NCBI RefSeq assembly: GCF_901709675.1
Contig: NC_051088.1
Location: 15,180,193-15,244,192 of the forward strand
Direction of reading: 5' to 3'
DNA: 64,000 nucleotides
DNA from: Syngnathus acus
Taxonomy: Eukaryota; Chordata; Actinopteri; Syngnathiformes; Syngnathidae
In this document: piece by piece, positions 36,642 to 50,133 of the stretch
Numbering within the stretch: position 1 is the stretch's first letter
Layout of the letters: the number at the start of each line of letters is the position of its first letter
Position numbers and translations under genes: made by a program
The notes under the pieces: generated by a model
The model's input: only the letters and a program-made list of their open reading frames with translations
What the model was told of the DNA's origin: nothing
The model's database searches: none

Positions 36642-37423
36642 CAAATTTATCGCATACACATAAAGATTGCGTTGTATAAATCTTGGAAAAAAAAATCGAT
36701 TCTTAAAGGTATTGCACTAAAACATTAATCCAACTGAACTGTAGCTAAAACAAAAAGTACTGTCCTGGATTTAAAGAATCTAATCAGATTGTGTGCATAA
36801 AAGGTTCATTCTAATCGCAGTTCAATTGCATTTCATGTTTCTGAATGTTCACTATGCAGTCACTCTTGGGGTGTTTCCTCAAATCACAGCTTGGACTCTT
36901 CTAGGAGAAGTTTACAGATTGGCGGCATGTGCTTATGTTGGTTCAATCAGATTATGATGGCCTGGTCTGTCCAGTATGTGTACATCAAAGTGTATATATT
37001 TCCTTTTATGAGGCTGCAGGATGGAAAAGTTCCTCCTATAGTGGCCTCCTTTTGTTTTTTCATGTACAATCTGCTTAACATCTTCCTGTTTCAGGAATGT
37101 TCACGACTCCAGAGAGCCATGCTGGTGGATGCATGTGTATAACGGGCCATCAGGGATGTAATTCAGGATTACCGCGAACCAAGAATGAAAACTAACAAAA
37201 TAACTACAACCAAAAGTGACAAAACCATTTGGTTAACAAAATAAAACCCCAAAATGTGAGTAGTTTTTAAAAAGAAAAAACTATAACTGAAGTTTTACGG
37301 TACAAATTAAGAAAGTACCAAACACTAACTGTAATTATGACAAACATATTTTTGATTTTCATTCATTAATTTCCCTCATGAGACTTTGCATTATGCACTC
37401 TTGAGATGCTTCTCAGTAACTGA

Positions 37424-37495
37424 CTTATTTACATACCAGTTCTTCCTGTGCTTGCCTGGGTTTTTCCCAGTTAGTTGTCGATATGTGCCCTTTGA
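37424..37495 (+). repeat. Segment A, source-like copy, running into an interspersed repeat
   Basis: Matches 34523-34594 with two differences. Here the sequence continues into TTGGCTGGCGACCAAGCC and on to about 37580, the normal continuation of a common fish repeat family. The 34.5 kb copy breaks off at the same place, so this is the likely source copy. Confidence 0.85.
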
Positions 37496-39514
37496 TTGGC
37501 TGGCGACCAAGCCAGCCAGGGTGTTCTCGGTCAACTGGGATAGACTTCATTCAGCTCACTTGCGACCCTAAGGAAGTCATAAAAAAAAAATCAAGATGTA
37601 GATTCTGAGCCACACCTTTTGAAAGTTGGCGAGTCTGGCCATGATTCATGATTAATGCTTGATTGCTCCAGGCTATGCTGGGGTTGCTGGGAACCAGTTC
37701 TGACAGGCCTTCCACGAGCACACTCCCATATGCACTCAAGAATGTGCAAGCAGTTAGCAGCGGGACACCTATTCCGACATCTTGGAGAACATTTTGGAGC
37801 AGGTTATTATGTTGATTATGGTTCAGGTGGTCTAAGATCAAAGGTCAAAGATAAGAAATAATCCAAATCTTTGGACAGCCCGCACAGGAAAACGGCAATG
37901 CAAACAGGACAATTGTTCTTGCTTGTCCTCTTCCCCCACAGCTATGTTTTTCTTGACCCCGTGACCCATGACTGGCGGCCTCTTTTGTTTGACCTCTGAC
38001 CTCCTAAAGAAGCAGTACAAAACACATTTTTGCTAAAGAACCAAGAGAAACCAGGACACCAAACACATGATCTCCTTCCTTCCGCAGATCTCGGAGATGA
38101 TCCAATTAAACAGACAATGCAAATTAATCATCAAATCAATTGTGTTGCATAAACTCAATTAAGTTTGTTGGGTTCCTGGTTCCTGGCTGCTTTGCTAATC
38201 ATTTGTTAGTGCGGCAGTACATTTGTAGGATACGTTATGGGTCATTGTGGTTCGGTCGACATTACTGATCTAACAACAAGCGTTTAATCAAGTTAAATTT
38301 ATTTTAATTGGCAAATTTTGCTCCCGTGGCTACCAGCGTCGAGCAGAAACTAATAGCGGCATTTCTATAGTGCAGGTTTAATGGCACAGTGTTGTTTGTT
38401 GCCTCAGGGTGCATTTTGCTTATTACAAGATGAAAAGACCAAATTGAACTTGCGGCAAAGCGTGGAGGAGGGCAAGGAGAAATGTGCATGACAATTGGTA
38501 CTGGCGTTTAGTATCTCCACTGCGGGATCATAAATCTTGATAAATGGTATTATCTCACACTGACTGGCTGATGGCTGTGGAAGATGAAGTAGGGGAGGAT
38601 CGGGTGAGGAGAGGAGTGAGACCTTGCATTGGGAAATAGAATCCATCCTCTGATAAATGTCAGAAAAACAAACTATTATTGCAACACACCAGTGACACTT
38701 GCTCTGAAATAGGACCTGAATAACAGGGTCACGAGCTTCTCTTGAAATGTCTCTTTTTTTTTTGCTCGTGTGACACACTTTGAATGAGTCATTGACATGC
38801 GTAAGTTATGAGTAGGTTTGAGAAAGATGTCAGCATGTTTTTGTTTTTCCAGGTAGTAGAAATGGTCTGACAGTTGAGCAGGCCGTGGTTTCAGTGTGTT
38901 CAGAGGGTGTTTTTTCAATTTGTGAAAGCCTCATTTTATACACTTTATACATTTTTAATCATTCAAGTTTGGCAGAGTTATTAGGGGTGCTTTAGCTATA
39001 ATCTTCACAATATGGAATCAATTTGATTGAGCATGTCGGTGCGTGTGAGAAAAGGGTAACGAAGCAGGTTGGACCAAATATTTACTGGATGACAGACACA
39101 CTCAGTGAGCTCAGTTTCATCTAGTGAGTAATTGTATCGTTACATGCCATATGACTTCAGTGTTACATCACCATATACAGAGCATTGTTTTCAAGCATTA
39201 TTAATTTCTGAGATTAAGATTTCAAAGAAAGCATGTCCACGTCACAATCTAATATTATAATACAGTGTATCATTTATGTTATCTTTTGGGAATTATTTAT
39301 ATTATAATAAGCAACTGAAATTTTAAAGAATGTGTTCTGAGACAAAGAGAGAGAATAAACAGAGAGAGAGAAAATAAACCATCATGACTGATTATGCTAT
39401 TCAGTAACACACAAATACACACTACTCACACATCCATCGCATGTACACTAAAGCAGTGAGCAACAAAAATATCTGTTTTAAGCAGCCTTGAACATACACC
39501 TAAATAGAATAAGC

Positions 39515-39560
39515 GTCAAACTCCTGGCCTGTGGGCCGCATCCGGCACGGTAAGGATGAT
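39515..39560 (-). repeat. Interspersed repeat fragment (TGTCAAACTC..GGCC family)
   Basis: GCGTCAAACTCCTGGCCTGTGGGCCGCATCCGGC is the reverse-orientation form of the sequence at 51310-51385 (GGGCCACATAAAATGATGTGGC...GGCCTTGAGTTTGACACC), a dispersed family widespread in vertebrate genomes. Confidence 0.5.
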
Positions 39561-40834
39561 TTAAGTGTTGTTGTGAGGATGTGTGCCGATGACAGAGAAC
39601 AATAAGGATCAAACCCTATTGTGAATAGGGAAAATCTGCCAATGATTGACAGCCCTCACTTAAAGGCAATTTGTAATTGTGTATAGATGCTCCAAGATAG
39701 CAGCAAAGCACTTGACACAGAAATGCAGCTAGCATGTACACAATCATCATGGTACGGTTCAACTGGAGTTAAAGGTTCAAATATTCAAACCAACCAAACA
39801 TTAGTATGAGCTGGCGTACTAGCCTAAATCACACACTAGCACAAATTGATGTGACTCATGGACAAACAAATACGTGCACTAGCAGTTTCCACAAACCCTA
39901 ACTCAGCTTTTGGCCTCTAGACACAAATAAAAGTTGGACAAAATATAAACGGCAAAGTAGAAGATGCATTCAAGGATGTTTAAACTGCAGTCAATACAAA
40001 ACCTAATGGCTCAAACCTAAAAATACCAAGATGCCGCCAAAGTAATACTTTATTTTCTTTGGCCTGAGCTGAGGCAAATGGATGAGTTCTCCAGTAAAAT
40101 AGAAATAAAATCCACAAGTAGGAATTGAATGCATGAAGTGCTTTTCTTTTTAATATCCTTGAGACACTTGTTTTAATTGTATTAGACTACACACTACTGG
40201 CCAGACCAATTAATCGGCCAGCCGGTTTAATCAGCCAATATTAGATCTTTTAAAATCCGTGAAAAAAAAAAACCCTCATAAAACAAGGATAATGGCATTC
40301 AAACATTTCCCACGTTCCTAAAAAAAACTCAGCGAAATATTTTACCACTATTCCTCTATGTTGTAAACACTCAAGGACAAAGTATTGCAAAGCAGTCAAA
40401 TGTTTTGCCTGTAATTCATACTGTCTCTTTATTGTTCTGTGTTATGAGACCAAAATATTTTCATTTTATAAATACGTATTTTTTTAAATAATCTGCCAAT
40501 TAATTAGTTATGAAAATGTTATTCAGACAAAAAAATCCATGCTGGCCCTGCTACACACAAGCCTTACTTAGCCTTTAAACAAAAAAATACTCAAGTTTGT
40601 AGCTTGACAAGTCACACACACGAAGATATCGGAGCACAAAGCACTTTGGAAACAACCCGGACATGATAAGGAAGTGGCAGCGACTGATAAAACTCAAACT
40701 ACCCCAAGAATAGATAAAATAACGCTCAAAACGTATGTGCCTTGTGTGATTAGCAGGAAGATCCAACTCTGACCTTTAAGACCTCAAATAAATACAACTA
40801 TCAAATTACCGACACACATACACAAAAATCCGCG

Positions 40835-43784
40835 TCATACATTTTCAAGAGGTGGAAAAGACTCTGTGTATTCCAGTTCTGGGCACGAAAGCTCTACATT
40901 TGCCTGACTTTCTTTGGCCTCTGTGGATTTGAGCCGAGAAGCCTTTAAAGTTCTTCGACGGGATCTGCAGATGGAGGCCCAGCAAAAGTGCAGCACGCCA
41001 GGAGAGAGGAGGATGAAGACCCAGGGGTCAATGATGGAATTGACCGAGATGAAACGGAGGGCGATCAGGTCCAGAGGGTGAGACTCGTCGCGAACCTTAA
41101 CCGAGTTGATGTACACACGAATCTGAAATGGGACCAAATTATGGCGTTGCATCAACTTGGCTGCACACACATTAACTTTTGACATTACGTATGAGATGCA
41201 TCAGATGTAAAAGAGGCACTTGTAGCAATTCATACAAGAGAATAAGAGCTTTGTGTTCGACTCAACCTGCCTATATTTTATACTGAGTAAAGACATTTGA
41301 GAATATGAATCAAGATAATAATAATAATAATAATTCATTAAATTTGTATAGCGCTTTTCAAACACCCAAAGACGCTTACAGGGAACAAGGCAAAGACATA
41401 CATGAGGGGAGGGGGACGGGGAGGAAACAATCGGGTAAACTTAAGAAGAGGAAACCAGTTATGGGTAGGGGATAAGATCATTTCAGTATACAGTAACTTC
41501 ATTTTATCATCATTTTTGTGCTTTTTAGTTCCGTTTTTGGTAGATTTGATAGACCTGGACAAAATTTGGTTGCAAAAAGCAGATTAGATTTTAGTTTCCA
41601 AAAGAGCAGGTGTAACTCCAAGCACAGGTGGTGTAACACCATTTTGGTTGGAGGTATTTAACGGCGACGCAGATGAACAAATCTGGTGCTCTGCAGACAT
41701 GTATTGGGCTCTTAGTCTTGCACAGTTGCATATTTTTGGTGGGAGCGGAAAACTTTTAATTGCACTCTGATGTTGTTGCGAAGACTAAAAACATTGGAAC
41801 TATTTTCAGTATTATTCAGCTTTTAATTTCCATTTGACATGCAGCTGAAAAACATTTCACATACGGAACAAAAAACAAAGGAAAACAAAAACTGTTCCAA
41901 ATGAAGTGGTATCTTGTTTGATTTCAATTTTAACATTGTTTTCTTGTAGTTCCAGTGCAGTTCAGCCATCTGCTTTGTGTCTCCACTACAGGGTGCTGAC
42001 AATTAGCCCAAAAAGAATTTCCTGCAGCATTCTTTTGTAGCAGCATTGAATCTCTTAAACCTGTTTACAGAAAAGATTTTGTGTGTATTTCCCCCCCCCC
42101 ATTCTCTAACATATGACCTTACACCCGACGTACATACCGAACTGTGACTTTCAACATAGCATTATCCCCCAGCGATTATTTCTAGGTAGTCACTCCAGGA
42201 ATCCGCAATTCAGCGATAGCGGAATGTACTGCTGATTTCAAAGCCCTGGGAATTCAAAGCAGTTGGTAGAATATAGAGCAAGGTTGCACATTGCACGGTT
42301 TTCATCCCAGCAGCTCAATGTCACGGTTAGATAGATGGGCTCTCACCGCAGGGGCGTGATGCCTAGTTCAGATTTGGTGTTGGATCCAATTTTTTTAACG
42401 TACAATCATAAATAACTGGTGGCACATAACATCGACAGCCCTGTTATAACTAACGGCTGAAAACGGCAACTTGATCCTGAGGGATCAGATCAAGGTGAAG
42501 TATCATATTGCTCAATTCATCAAAGTAGATAAGAAGCTGTTGATAAATTATACATTTCTAGTCATTTGGAGTATTGCCATTTAATGTCACTGTGTTGCAA
42601 TGTCTGTCTGTGTTTCTGTTATGTTCTATGTTAGCCTATTGTGATTAATATCAAGTAGGCAGAAAAATCCACCTGTTTCTATCTATTTCAGTGGGCAACT
42701 GTTTTGCCTTGTACTGTTACTTGCTGTTGACTGAAAATGACCATCTTGCAAACATCAGCTGACCAAACCCAGCACATTATCTTAGCAGTTTGGCACCGTG
42801 ATGTCATTAGCAGTCGACACCAATTGACAGTACAAGACAAAATGGGCTCCGGCTGAAATAGACAAAATACGGTGGGCTGACCTGAAATCTGTTCTTATTG
42901 TGCTGTTGTGTCTGTGCTCTTACCACAAGGGGAAGCGTGCAGATGATGAAGATGGTTGTCATGAAGACCAAGAGGATGAGATGCTCCACTTCCTCCGCTA
43001 TGGACAGGGGCCTGCGTTCACTGTTTGAGCGTGTGCTCGCCATGACTGAGCCGCCGTGCCTTCTCCGCCGCTGGTACATGCGCAGCAACTGGTAACCCAC
43101 AAAGGCGTTGCACACCACTATTGCCAGCACCAGTACTAACATGACTGTGGCATAGAGGTTTGCGTAAACCCGGTCTTTCTTCTTCTCTGGATTCATGTCA
43201 ATGAAGCACCAAGTGCCAGGGCAATATTGTACATATTTTCCAAATCCCGCAAAAGGGAGGAGACAGAATAAAATACACACTAAAAACACCACGGGAATTG
43301 TGATGTAGGCTAGCTTTTTGGTGACGTAGCGAGTGTACAGGTAGGGGTAGCCGATAGCCGAGCATCTTTCCAGCGCCATCGTTAGGAGAAGAGACATGGT
43401 TGCCAAGCTGAAGAAGGTCATGCTGAATCCGAAGTAGGAGCACACTCCGTGAGTGTTGGGTGACATTCCCTCCAAGGTAATGTTGCGAGAGTACGACACC
43501 TGCACAAGTGGACTGACTAGACATGTTCCGCCCAAGTCCGTGACGACCAGCGACGTGATGAGGACGTGGAATAGCACCCGCCGTCGACCGTCTGTGGCCT
43601 TCGCGTCTCGCCGGCGCCGGATCTCCAGAATCACCAGGGCGGCCACGTTGCCCAGGAGGCCCGCGGCGAACATGACGGCACTGATCGCGGGACTCTTCCT
43701 GGAATCGACGTAGTGCTTGCTGTGGCAGGGGTCGGGTAGCTCCATTACGCTTGAAAACTGTGCCACCGTCATCCCAAAGTACAT
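40835..43784 (-). CDS. ptger2: Prostaglandin E2 receptor EP2 subtype (2 coding exons, 369-382 aa)
   Basis: Rhodopsin-class prostanoid receptor expected to couple to Gs and raise cAMP on PGE2 binding. Exon 1 is 43784-42924 (TM1-TM6), exon 2 is 41122-40835 (TM7 and tail); the 1.8-kb intron is phase 0, between TM6 and TM7 as in other prostanoid receptors. [16 protein letters not shown] (TM1) matches EP2 rather than DP1. Also seen are [26 protein letters not shown], the prostanoid extracellular loop 2 signature [27 protein letters not shown], and [13 protein letters not shown] in TM7, containing the Arg and the DPW motif of prostanoid receptors. Three in-frame ATGs compete (43784, 43772, 43745). 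The third starts MELPDP and gives 369 aa, nearest to the human length of about 358. Which fish paralogue it is cannot be decided. A long minus-strand frame at 43899-43198 is a shadow of exon 1. Confidence 0.92.
41315..41400. repeat. (ATA)n plus dispersed repeat in the ptger2 intron
   Basis: A TAA/ATA trinucleotide run (41315-41334) is followed by TTTGTATAGCGCTTTTCAAAC...CCAAAGACGCTTACAG, a dispersed teleost repeat often flanked by such a run. Confidence 0.6.
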
Positions 43785-46700
43785 CTCTCGCCTTCCAAAA
43801 CGGTGTCAAGAACATTTCATTAAGTTGTTGTCGGCAGCCATCCTGTCTGAACACAAATACGTACGACCTTGTGACGTCACTTATCGATGACCGTGTCAAG
43901 GTATGTTACAAGTAGAGTTGTAGAGAAACATTTGCCAAGCTTTTAGAACATTTCTCAATTAAGTGTCACCGAAAGTTAATGCACAATATGTAGCTCCCGC
44001 CGTATAATGGAATTAATTGAAATGTTCCACTTGTCTCTTTTCATTGCTGGCATTGTTGAAAAGAGCGAAAGCTATAAATTGAATTTATTCTGTTCTCAAC
44101 TAAAATCTCATAGCTTAAATAATCTTTCTCAATCTTAAGGATAGTCATAAGATGTCTTATTAACATAAATAACACTACAAAATAGTGTCAGTAAAACAAT
44201 GACAAAATAAAATAAAATATAAATAAACGTTTTTTTATGTTGCTCCTTCCGTTATATGTAAATATCTGATTTCACTTTACATGTTTTGTGATGGCCACAG
44301 TTGAATATAGTATTTTAAACCAGTTTTCAATTTGCAAAATTCTCATTTTAAGAAAAGTAAAAGGTCAACTGGCTTCATTAAATTGAGTGTTTGACGGTCA
44401 TACATGTTTTGCACACTAGGGTTTTTGGCAAAGGTCATGAAATGGCGTGCGTATCAAATGACTGACTAAAGCCCCAGATGTATAAATGCATTCTAAATGC
44501 AAAAAGCACATGACCCTTATTACATTGCTAATTTATTGCCTTCCTTTTACAGTAAATGACTTTCAGGACTGCACTTTTAGCCCAAACTATTTGATGCTTG
44601 TAAAAAGAAAGAAATCATTTGAAGGTTTATGAGACTCTTGAGATGAACATTTTAAATCACAATAGTGACCAGGATATCACTTTTAAAACAAATATAAATG
44701 GCAGCAACTTAAATCATTTTACATACAAAAAGTATTACATACTTAATCTACATTTCCACAAAATCAATGCAACTCCCCACAAAACAAAGTCAAAATGACT
44801 CAGCATACCATTAACAGAAAATCACGAGCTTGCAGCTAAATGTCAAAACAGTTAACGTATTTTCCGCTAATCCGACTAAGCGCCTTACTTGGACTCTTTC
44901 AATTTGTGCCCAAGTGGGGCACTAAATGGGCATTCTGTACTAACTAAATATGCTCTTCTGCCCTTTTGACAGCTTACAGATGGCAGACAGCCTGGAGATC
45001 CATAAAAGCTGTCTCGTTAGAAAAATTACATTCAAAGGAAATAATGTTGCTCTGGAAGTTCGAGTGCACCCATTGATCTATATATACACTATAGAACCCT
45101 TTAGTCAATATAGTACCATTCACCACTGGACTTCTTTAGATGTTTATTCCGTGTTCTTTAGACAGGCATAGTTCTGTAAGACACCTGTGATTCTGTCTAA
45201 ATTGAACTCTTCAGATGTTCATAGCCTTTAATTGCCAAGAGCCATTCAGCTCTAATTTGGTGCTCTGCGTAGACGTGGGAGTTAATTTCACTAAGAAAAG
45301 GGAGTGAAATACTACGCGGAAACTTTTAGTCTTTAGATTTTAGTCATTGTTTCCCATTAAGTGAGGCATCTAAAATGAAACACATTGTTATTCAGCTCCA
45401 CTTTGCAGTCCAAATTGTGTCTTTCCATTGGTAGATATGTCAATACAGGGTCACGCAAACCTGGGTTACTGGAATGCTATTTATTTTTTGCATGCGAGAA
45501 TACCCTTTTAACAAGACCTTGGTCATAGAAAAAAATAAAAACACATGTTAAATGTCTGTCCAGTCACCACTTAAGCATTGCGCTAAAGAGCGCAACTTTC
45601 TGCTGTATTGAATATATTTACAAAGTTGTCGCGAGTGAATGCTAAAATGTGTTCATTTGTTTTGTTTTTAATTCCCTACTTCCATGTCGCGTCAAATGAG
45701 AGCGTGAGCGAGAGAGAGCTGTTTTTTTTTTTTTTGTATAATTCCGTCCCTCCAATGCGCGTCAAATGAAAAGGAGAGCGTGCACAGTCACCGAAAGGCA
45801 CCACCAAATTAACACCCAAATATTAACCACAAAGTTATCACCTATCGCACCGGATTGCTCCTCTTGGTCATGTTTCCAGTCCTCGGCGTGGAGAAACGTA
45901 GCGCCAAGGTCCGTGCGTGCATAGAGATGAGGACAAATGGAGAAGCAACTGACATGAGGGGACCCGCCGGGCTAGTGGGAGAGGTGCGGTGACGTCTGTG
46001 GTTTGTCCACGCCCACCACCGCAAACTCTATACAGTTTGAAAAGTGAAGTATTCGACAGTAGAACCACATCATACAGTACTGTAGTCATTGTACTTCCCG
46101 AAAGTGACAGCGGCCACAGACGCTTCTGGTAAACAACACAATACTCACAGTTATAGGCGTAAGTACAGATATTTGTGTTAAAAAACAAAAATGAAAGTAC
46201 TGATTTTTTACTTGCAGGTAAACGCAAAACAGATCTACTTATTGTTCAAAGATCAAATAGTAATTCACTGCGCAGTACCAGTTTTTAATCTTAATTGTGA
46301 ATAAATATAAAACGTTTTTAATCTAAAAAAGTAATGAGTCTATGTTGACAAATTAAGGAATGGAAGGTATTACATATGCTTGTTTTCAAACGTAGAGACT
46401 AAAAATAATAAAGTCAAAAAAACTGAACACTCAAAGTCTAAGTACGATAAAATCTATACAAGTAGCATTGAAAAGAAAAGTCAAACACAAACAAGGACAT
46501 GTTAGATGTTGAGTCAGGAATATAGAATATTTGTACAGCTGGTAGAAAGTGGAAAAGTACACGATGTCGCAAACATCACCATATACTTCCTTTTTTTCTA
46601 CTTCAGCTTTCATTCAGGCTTGAGGCAATCAACATTTGACAGCTTTGACTTTGCAGGTTTTGCAAGTATATCGTTCCCTAGCACATTGCTTGCCAATTGG

Positions 46701-46871
46701 CATTGGAACATTGACGCAAAATTGTCACCTGGCAGGAAGTCGTGGAACTCCCCATTCAACACCTATTTGAAACGCTCCATGGCTGTCACATGATCCAACA
46801 CGTTAAAAAAATTGGAATTAATCATTACAAAAGATGTTCAAGCTTGATAAAGCTTTATCCTTACCAACTTC

Positions 46872-47244
46872 TGTCACGGATCGGAGCAGGGCGACCAAAT
46901 GCAGCTTAGACCAGGGTTTATTGAGGGAAAAGGTAGTTGGAAGAGAGGATAAGGGGAACAAACTAACAGAACCGGCAAACTGACATCACTTAACTGACCG
47001 ACCGACAGACTGGCTAACCGAAACAGACTTGACAACGACAAGAATAAAAAAGAATCAATGATCCGAAACGGGTGTGACACGCAGACAGGACTTAAATACG
47101 CGACAGGTAACGAGAGGCAGGTGACTGTGATTCATTAGTACATGGATTGTGAGTTGACACAGGAAGGGAGGGGCGAGTACACAGACGCGGACAGAAACCA
47201 TGACAACCCACATATAATAACACAACTGGGGACGAGTCGTGACA
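46872..47244 (-). mobile_element. Solo LTR (373 bp) with 5-bp target-site duplication
   Basis: The element begins TGTCACG and ends CGTGACA, and is flanked on both sides by ACTTC (46867-46871 and 47245-47249). Read on the minus strand it has a TATA-like TATTTAAG (47100-47091 region), a downstream AATAAA (46922-46917) about 45 bp before its end, and TG...CA termini. These are the features of a retrovirus-type LTR of the Gypsy/ERV kind. No internal region or second LTR is present, as expected after LTR-LTR recombination. The family name is not known to me. Confidence 0.75.
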
Positions 47245-47332
47245 ACTTCAGAACATTCAAATATTTTATTAAGCTTTGTGAGAATGTCTGGGACACTCCT
47301 ACTCTATGCAATTATCATATACAGTATTCATT

Positions 47333-47420
47333 ATTATATATATCTCTATATATATAGAGATATATATAATTAGGGAAGGGCGCGTACCGATACCAAATAT
47401 CGGTACCAGGATTGGCCGCC
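47333..47420. mobile_element. 38-bp AT palindrome beside a transposon-like TACCGATACC motif
   Basis: 47333-47370 is a perfect 38-bp palindrome centred on TATA within CTCTATATATATAGAG. It is followed by AGGGAAGGGCGCGTACCGATACC and ACCGATA-CCAAA-TATCGGT, a motif common in fish hAT-like repeats. The assignment is tentative. Confidence 0.4.
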
Positions 47421-47920
47421 CTCTTGCTTCCGTTTGACTATCAGGAAAAGGCATGTATGGCTCACAAAATGTTTTCCCCATTTGTTTACATCCATGTCAA
47501 ACCTTATATAGGCTCAGTGACTTATTTTCAATGCATTACTTTTGATAATCTTTGTATTCTTTAAAATGATCTGTCACTGGTTTAATAACAACTGTTTCAA
47601 AAAGTACTCATGGTTCTTGCTATCAGTATTGGTGACTACTTGTGCTGGTATCGGGCTGACAAAAAGAGTGGTATTGAACATCTCTATTATTTCTGTCATG
47701 CACATGGGCTGCCATTTCCCTCTGATCCATGCTTGGGTCTGCACTGATCCAAGTAAATGTAAGACAAGAATCCGGTGCCCTTTGCTCTTTGTGTGTGCAA
47801 TCCACTTATTGATTAAGGCTTAAATCTGTGAATCCCCTGCGTGTAAACAGCTTTTTGTTGTGGTGAAAGCTTGGCAGCAGGTGCTTAAAGAGCTGACAAG
47901 TGCCACAATCATAGATGCGA

Positions 47921-47948
47921 CACACACACACACGCACACACACACACA
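47921..47948. repeat. (AC)n microsatellite
   Basis: AC run with one G substitution. Confidence 0.85.
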
Positions 47949-50133
47949 AGCTTGTGTGATTGTGTGAAATTTTAGTAAAGGCTTATGGTGGCAGTGATTT
48001 TCCCAGAAATGACTGCAAGCAGTGTCCCAAAGGTGACAGGAAAATATCATTTCTGTGCATTCTGTGCTGTGTGCACTAATGGCCTCCGTCTGAATTATTG
48101 ATGAGATTATTGGATTTTTTTGTGGGTATCCAATTCCGCAAGTGTAAGCTGACGTCGGTAGCATCATATATTTATTGCAGTCTTGATCATTGATTACAGG
48201 GTAGAACATTTGCATTTCACTAAAGCAGTTTTCTCAGATATTTTTTGTTATCCTCCCTACCAGGAAGAAGGAAATATTTCACGTCGCCCAACTCTCCTCA
48301 GTGACTATAAATAGTATCAATTGTCTATAAAATGAAGATAAGTACACCATGACATAATATCGTATCCTAATTAACATGTTCCTAATTAACATGAACACTG
48401 ATTTAAAATATTAGGTTTGTTACCCGGCTTCTTTAAATCTTATGGGCTGATCATTCGTATTGGGTGTGATGGAGGAGGAGGACTTGGAAAACAGGGAGGG
48501 CAGTCGCCCTTGAGGATCGAAGCTGGACATGCTTGCACTAGTGCTATGTGGGCTTCCTCTAGTGGTATGTGGAAGAATCACTACCAAATTACATTTTAAT
48601 TGAAGATTTAACGTTTAAATTGAAAACATTTGCATTTATTTTATAAGAACAGATTATTTTAAAAGCCTTTATTTACATAGATATAAAATGTATGTGCCAT
48701 ATATTTGAATTGAATTGAAACATTATTTAGTAAATTAAAAGAAAATTGATATTTCAGCGCAGTGTCTTATAATAATAGCTAATATTGTATACTTTTTGAA
48801 AACTGCGCAGCACACACGATACATAACAAGATGTAATGTACATCTACAGACGCAAGATGGCACCCAACGCCAAGACTGTCAGAATTGCAGTCGTCACATG
48901 AACAATGTTCTCATTAAAGATTACTCACGGTTTTGGGATCATGCAAGATTCTTGGGTTCATGCATGGATTTGTTTTTGTGGAAGAAGCGAAAGAAAGCAT
49001 TATTAGATGTTATCTTAAATCATCGAGGTGTTATGAGAATGATTTGTGGCAGATGAGTTGTGTTTTGGACCAGCCTAAAATCCCCGAGCTTCAGTCTGAT
49101 TCTGATTCTGATTGAAACAGAATTTAAAACTACAACATACTGTAATGTGTCTTTTCAGAAGCTATTTTTAAACAATAAATGTTGGTTATTGTTTGTAACA
49201 TTTATAAGAGTCATAACTTAAGACTGCAATATGGAAAGAATGCAGGTTTGCAACATTTGAGCACCTCTCACTTAATTACAGTCTTAAGTTTTCAGGTTTT
49301 CTGCCAAAAATAAACTTGGTTTTAGGGTTCACTAGTTTAATGCCAACAGTGCCACAAATGGTCATCTAAGTGTTGAGTTTTACAACAACCTTTAAGACAT
49401 AGTGGTGACTATTTGAACACAAATGGTGCGGCAGCACACATAGACAGACAATATACCAAGACCCACAGGAATATATTGCCGACATCTGGTGGAAACCTCA
49501 TGTCTAAATATGGTCAAATTCATTTTTTATCACAAATCGCTACTAATGGCCAGTCTCTGCCTCGTCTGTATTTTTCATGCAATTCTAGCCAATCGAAAGT
49601 GGTGAAAATGGCTTGAAAACAAATGATCACTGCCAAACACTGCCGCTCGTGAATTCAATTTAGTTGAGCTCCGGCCAGGTCACCCTCTGAGGGCACACCT
49701 TTGCCAGACCCCCGTGTGCGAGGGAGCGCATGGAACGGGGAACGGTGGAGAGTGCAGCTCCCGCCGGACCTGAGTTGCCTCTACTATCTGAAGTCTTTTT
49801 ACACACAGGGTTGGTCATGTCATTGTTTTATGTATTACATCACTCATGACTTTAAGACCTTAAAGAAGGCGTTTATGGGGAACAGTCGTTTACTTTTGTG
49901 ATGTTTTCAAAGGAGCTTTGCACGGTGGGTGCTTGAAAGGCATTTCGCCGTGGGCGTTAGCGGACTTTGAAGTTCTGGCTGCCGCCGGGTTCTGTTTTGT
50001 AATCAATGTCAATTTTTTAGCATATTAAAGGATTTAGGTAGTATCCAAGTGCGTAATGGTAATATAAAAGGTATGATAAAAATTGAACAAAGCTTGGGAA
50101 CCCACGAACCATTGCACAACCTGCTGCTATCTA

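Larger units (their letters stand above)
33403..40834. other. txndc16-ptger2 intergenic region (convergent genes)
   Basis: No coding exon found. A plus-strand AATAAA at 33907-33912 probably ends txndc16 mRNA; a minus-strand AATAAA at 40433-40428 could end ptger2 mRNA. The interval is AT-rich. It contains a TG microsatellite (33954-33982), the chimeric duplication described separately (34523-34677, 36558-36641, 37424-37495), short C runs near 36126 and 36144, and a relic of a repeat of the TTTGAC...GGGCC type at about 39515-39560. The stretch 38,090-38,160 is rich in octamer and homeodomain-like words (ATGCAAATTAATCATC) and could be a conserved non-coding element. Confidence 0.5.

Noticed and set aside
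43198-43899. 233-codon minus-strand frame overlapping ptger2
   Set aside because: Shadow of the GC-rich ptger2 exon 1 in another frame; its Arg/Gly/Pro-rich translation has no transmembrane pattern.
45842-46227. CpG-rich open frames on the minus strand suggesting a small gene
   Set aside because: No start context, domain or splice structure; Arg/Thr/Pro-rich chance translation. Could be a CpG island but no transcript evidence is visible.
48796-49120. Open frames ending in a run of Ser-Asp codons
   Set aside because: The Ser-Asp run is a TCTGAT repeat and the upstream frame resembles no family I know.
49660-50030. GC-richer patch that might be an exon
   Set aside because: No pair of splice sites gives an open frame with recognisable homology; left unassigned.
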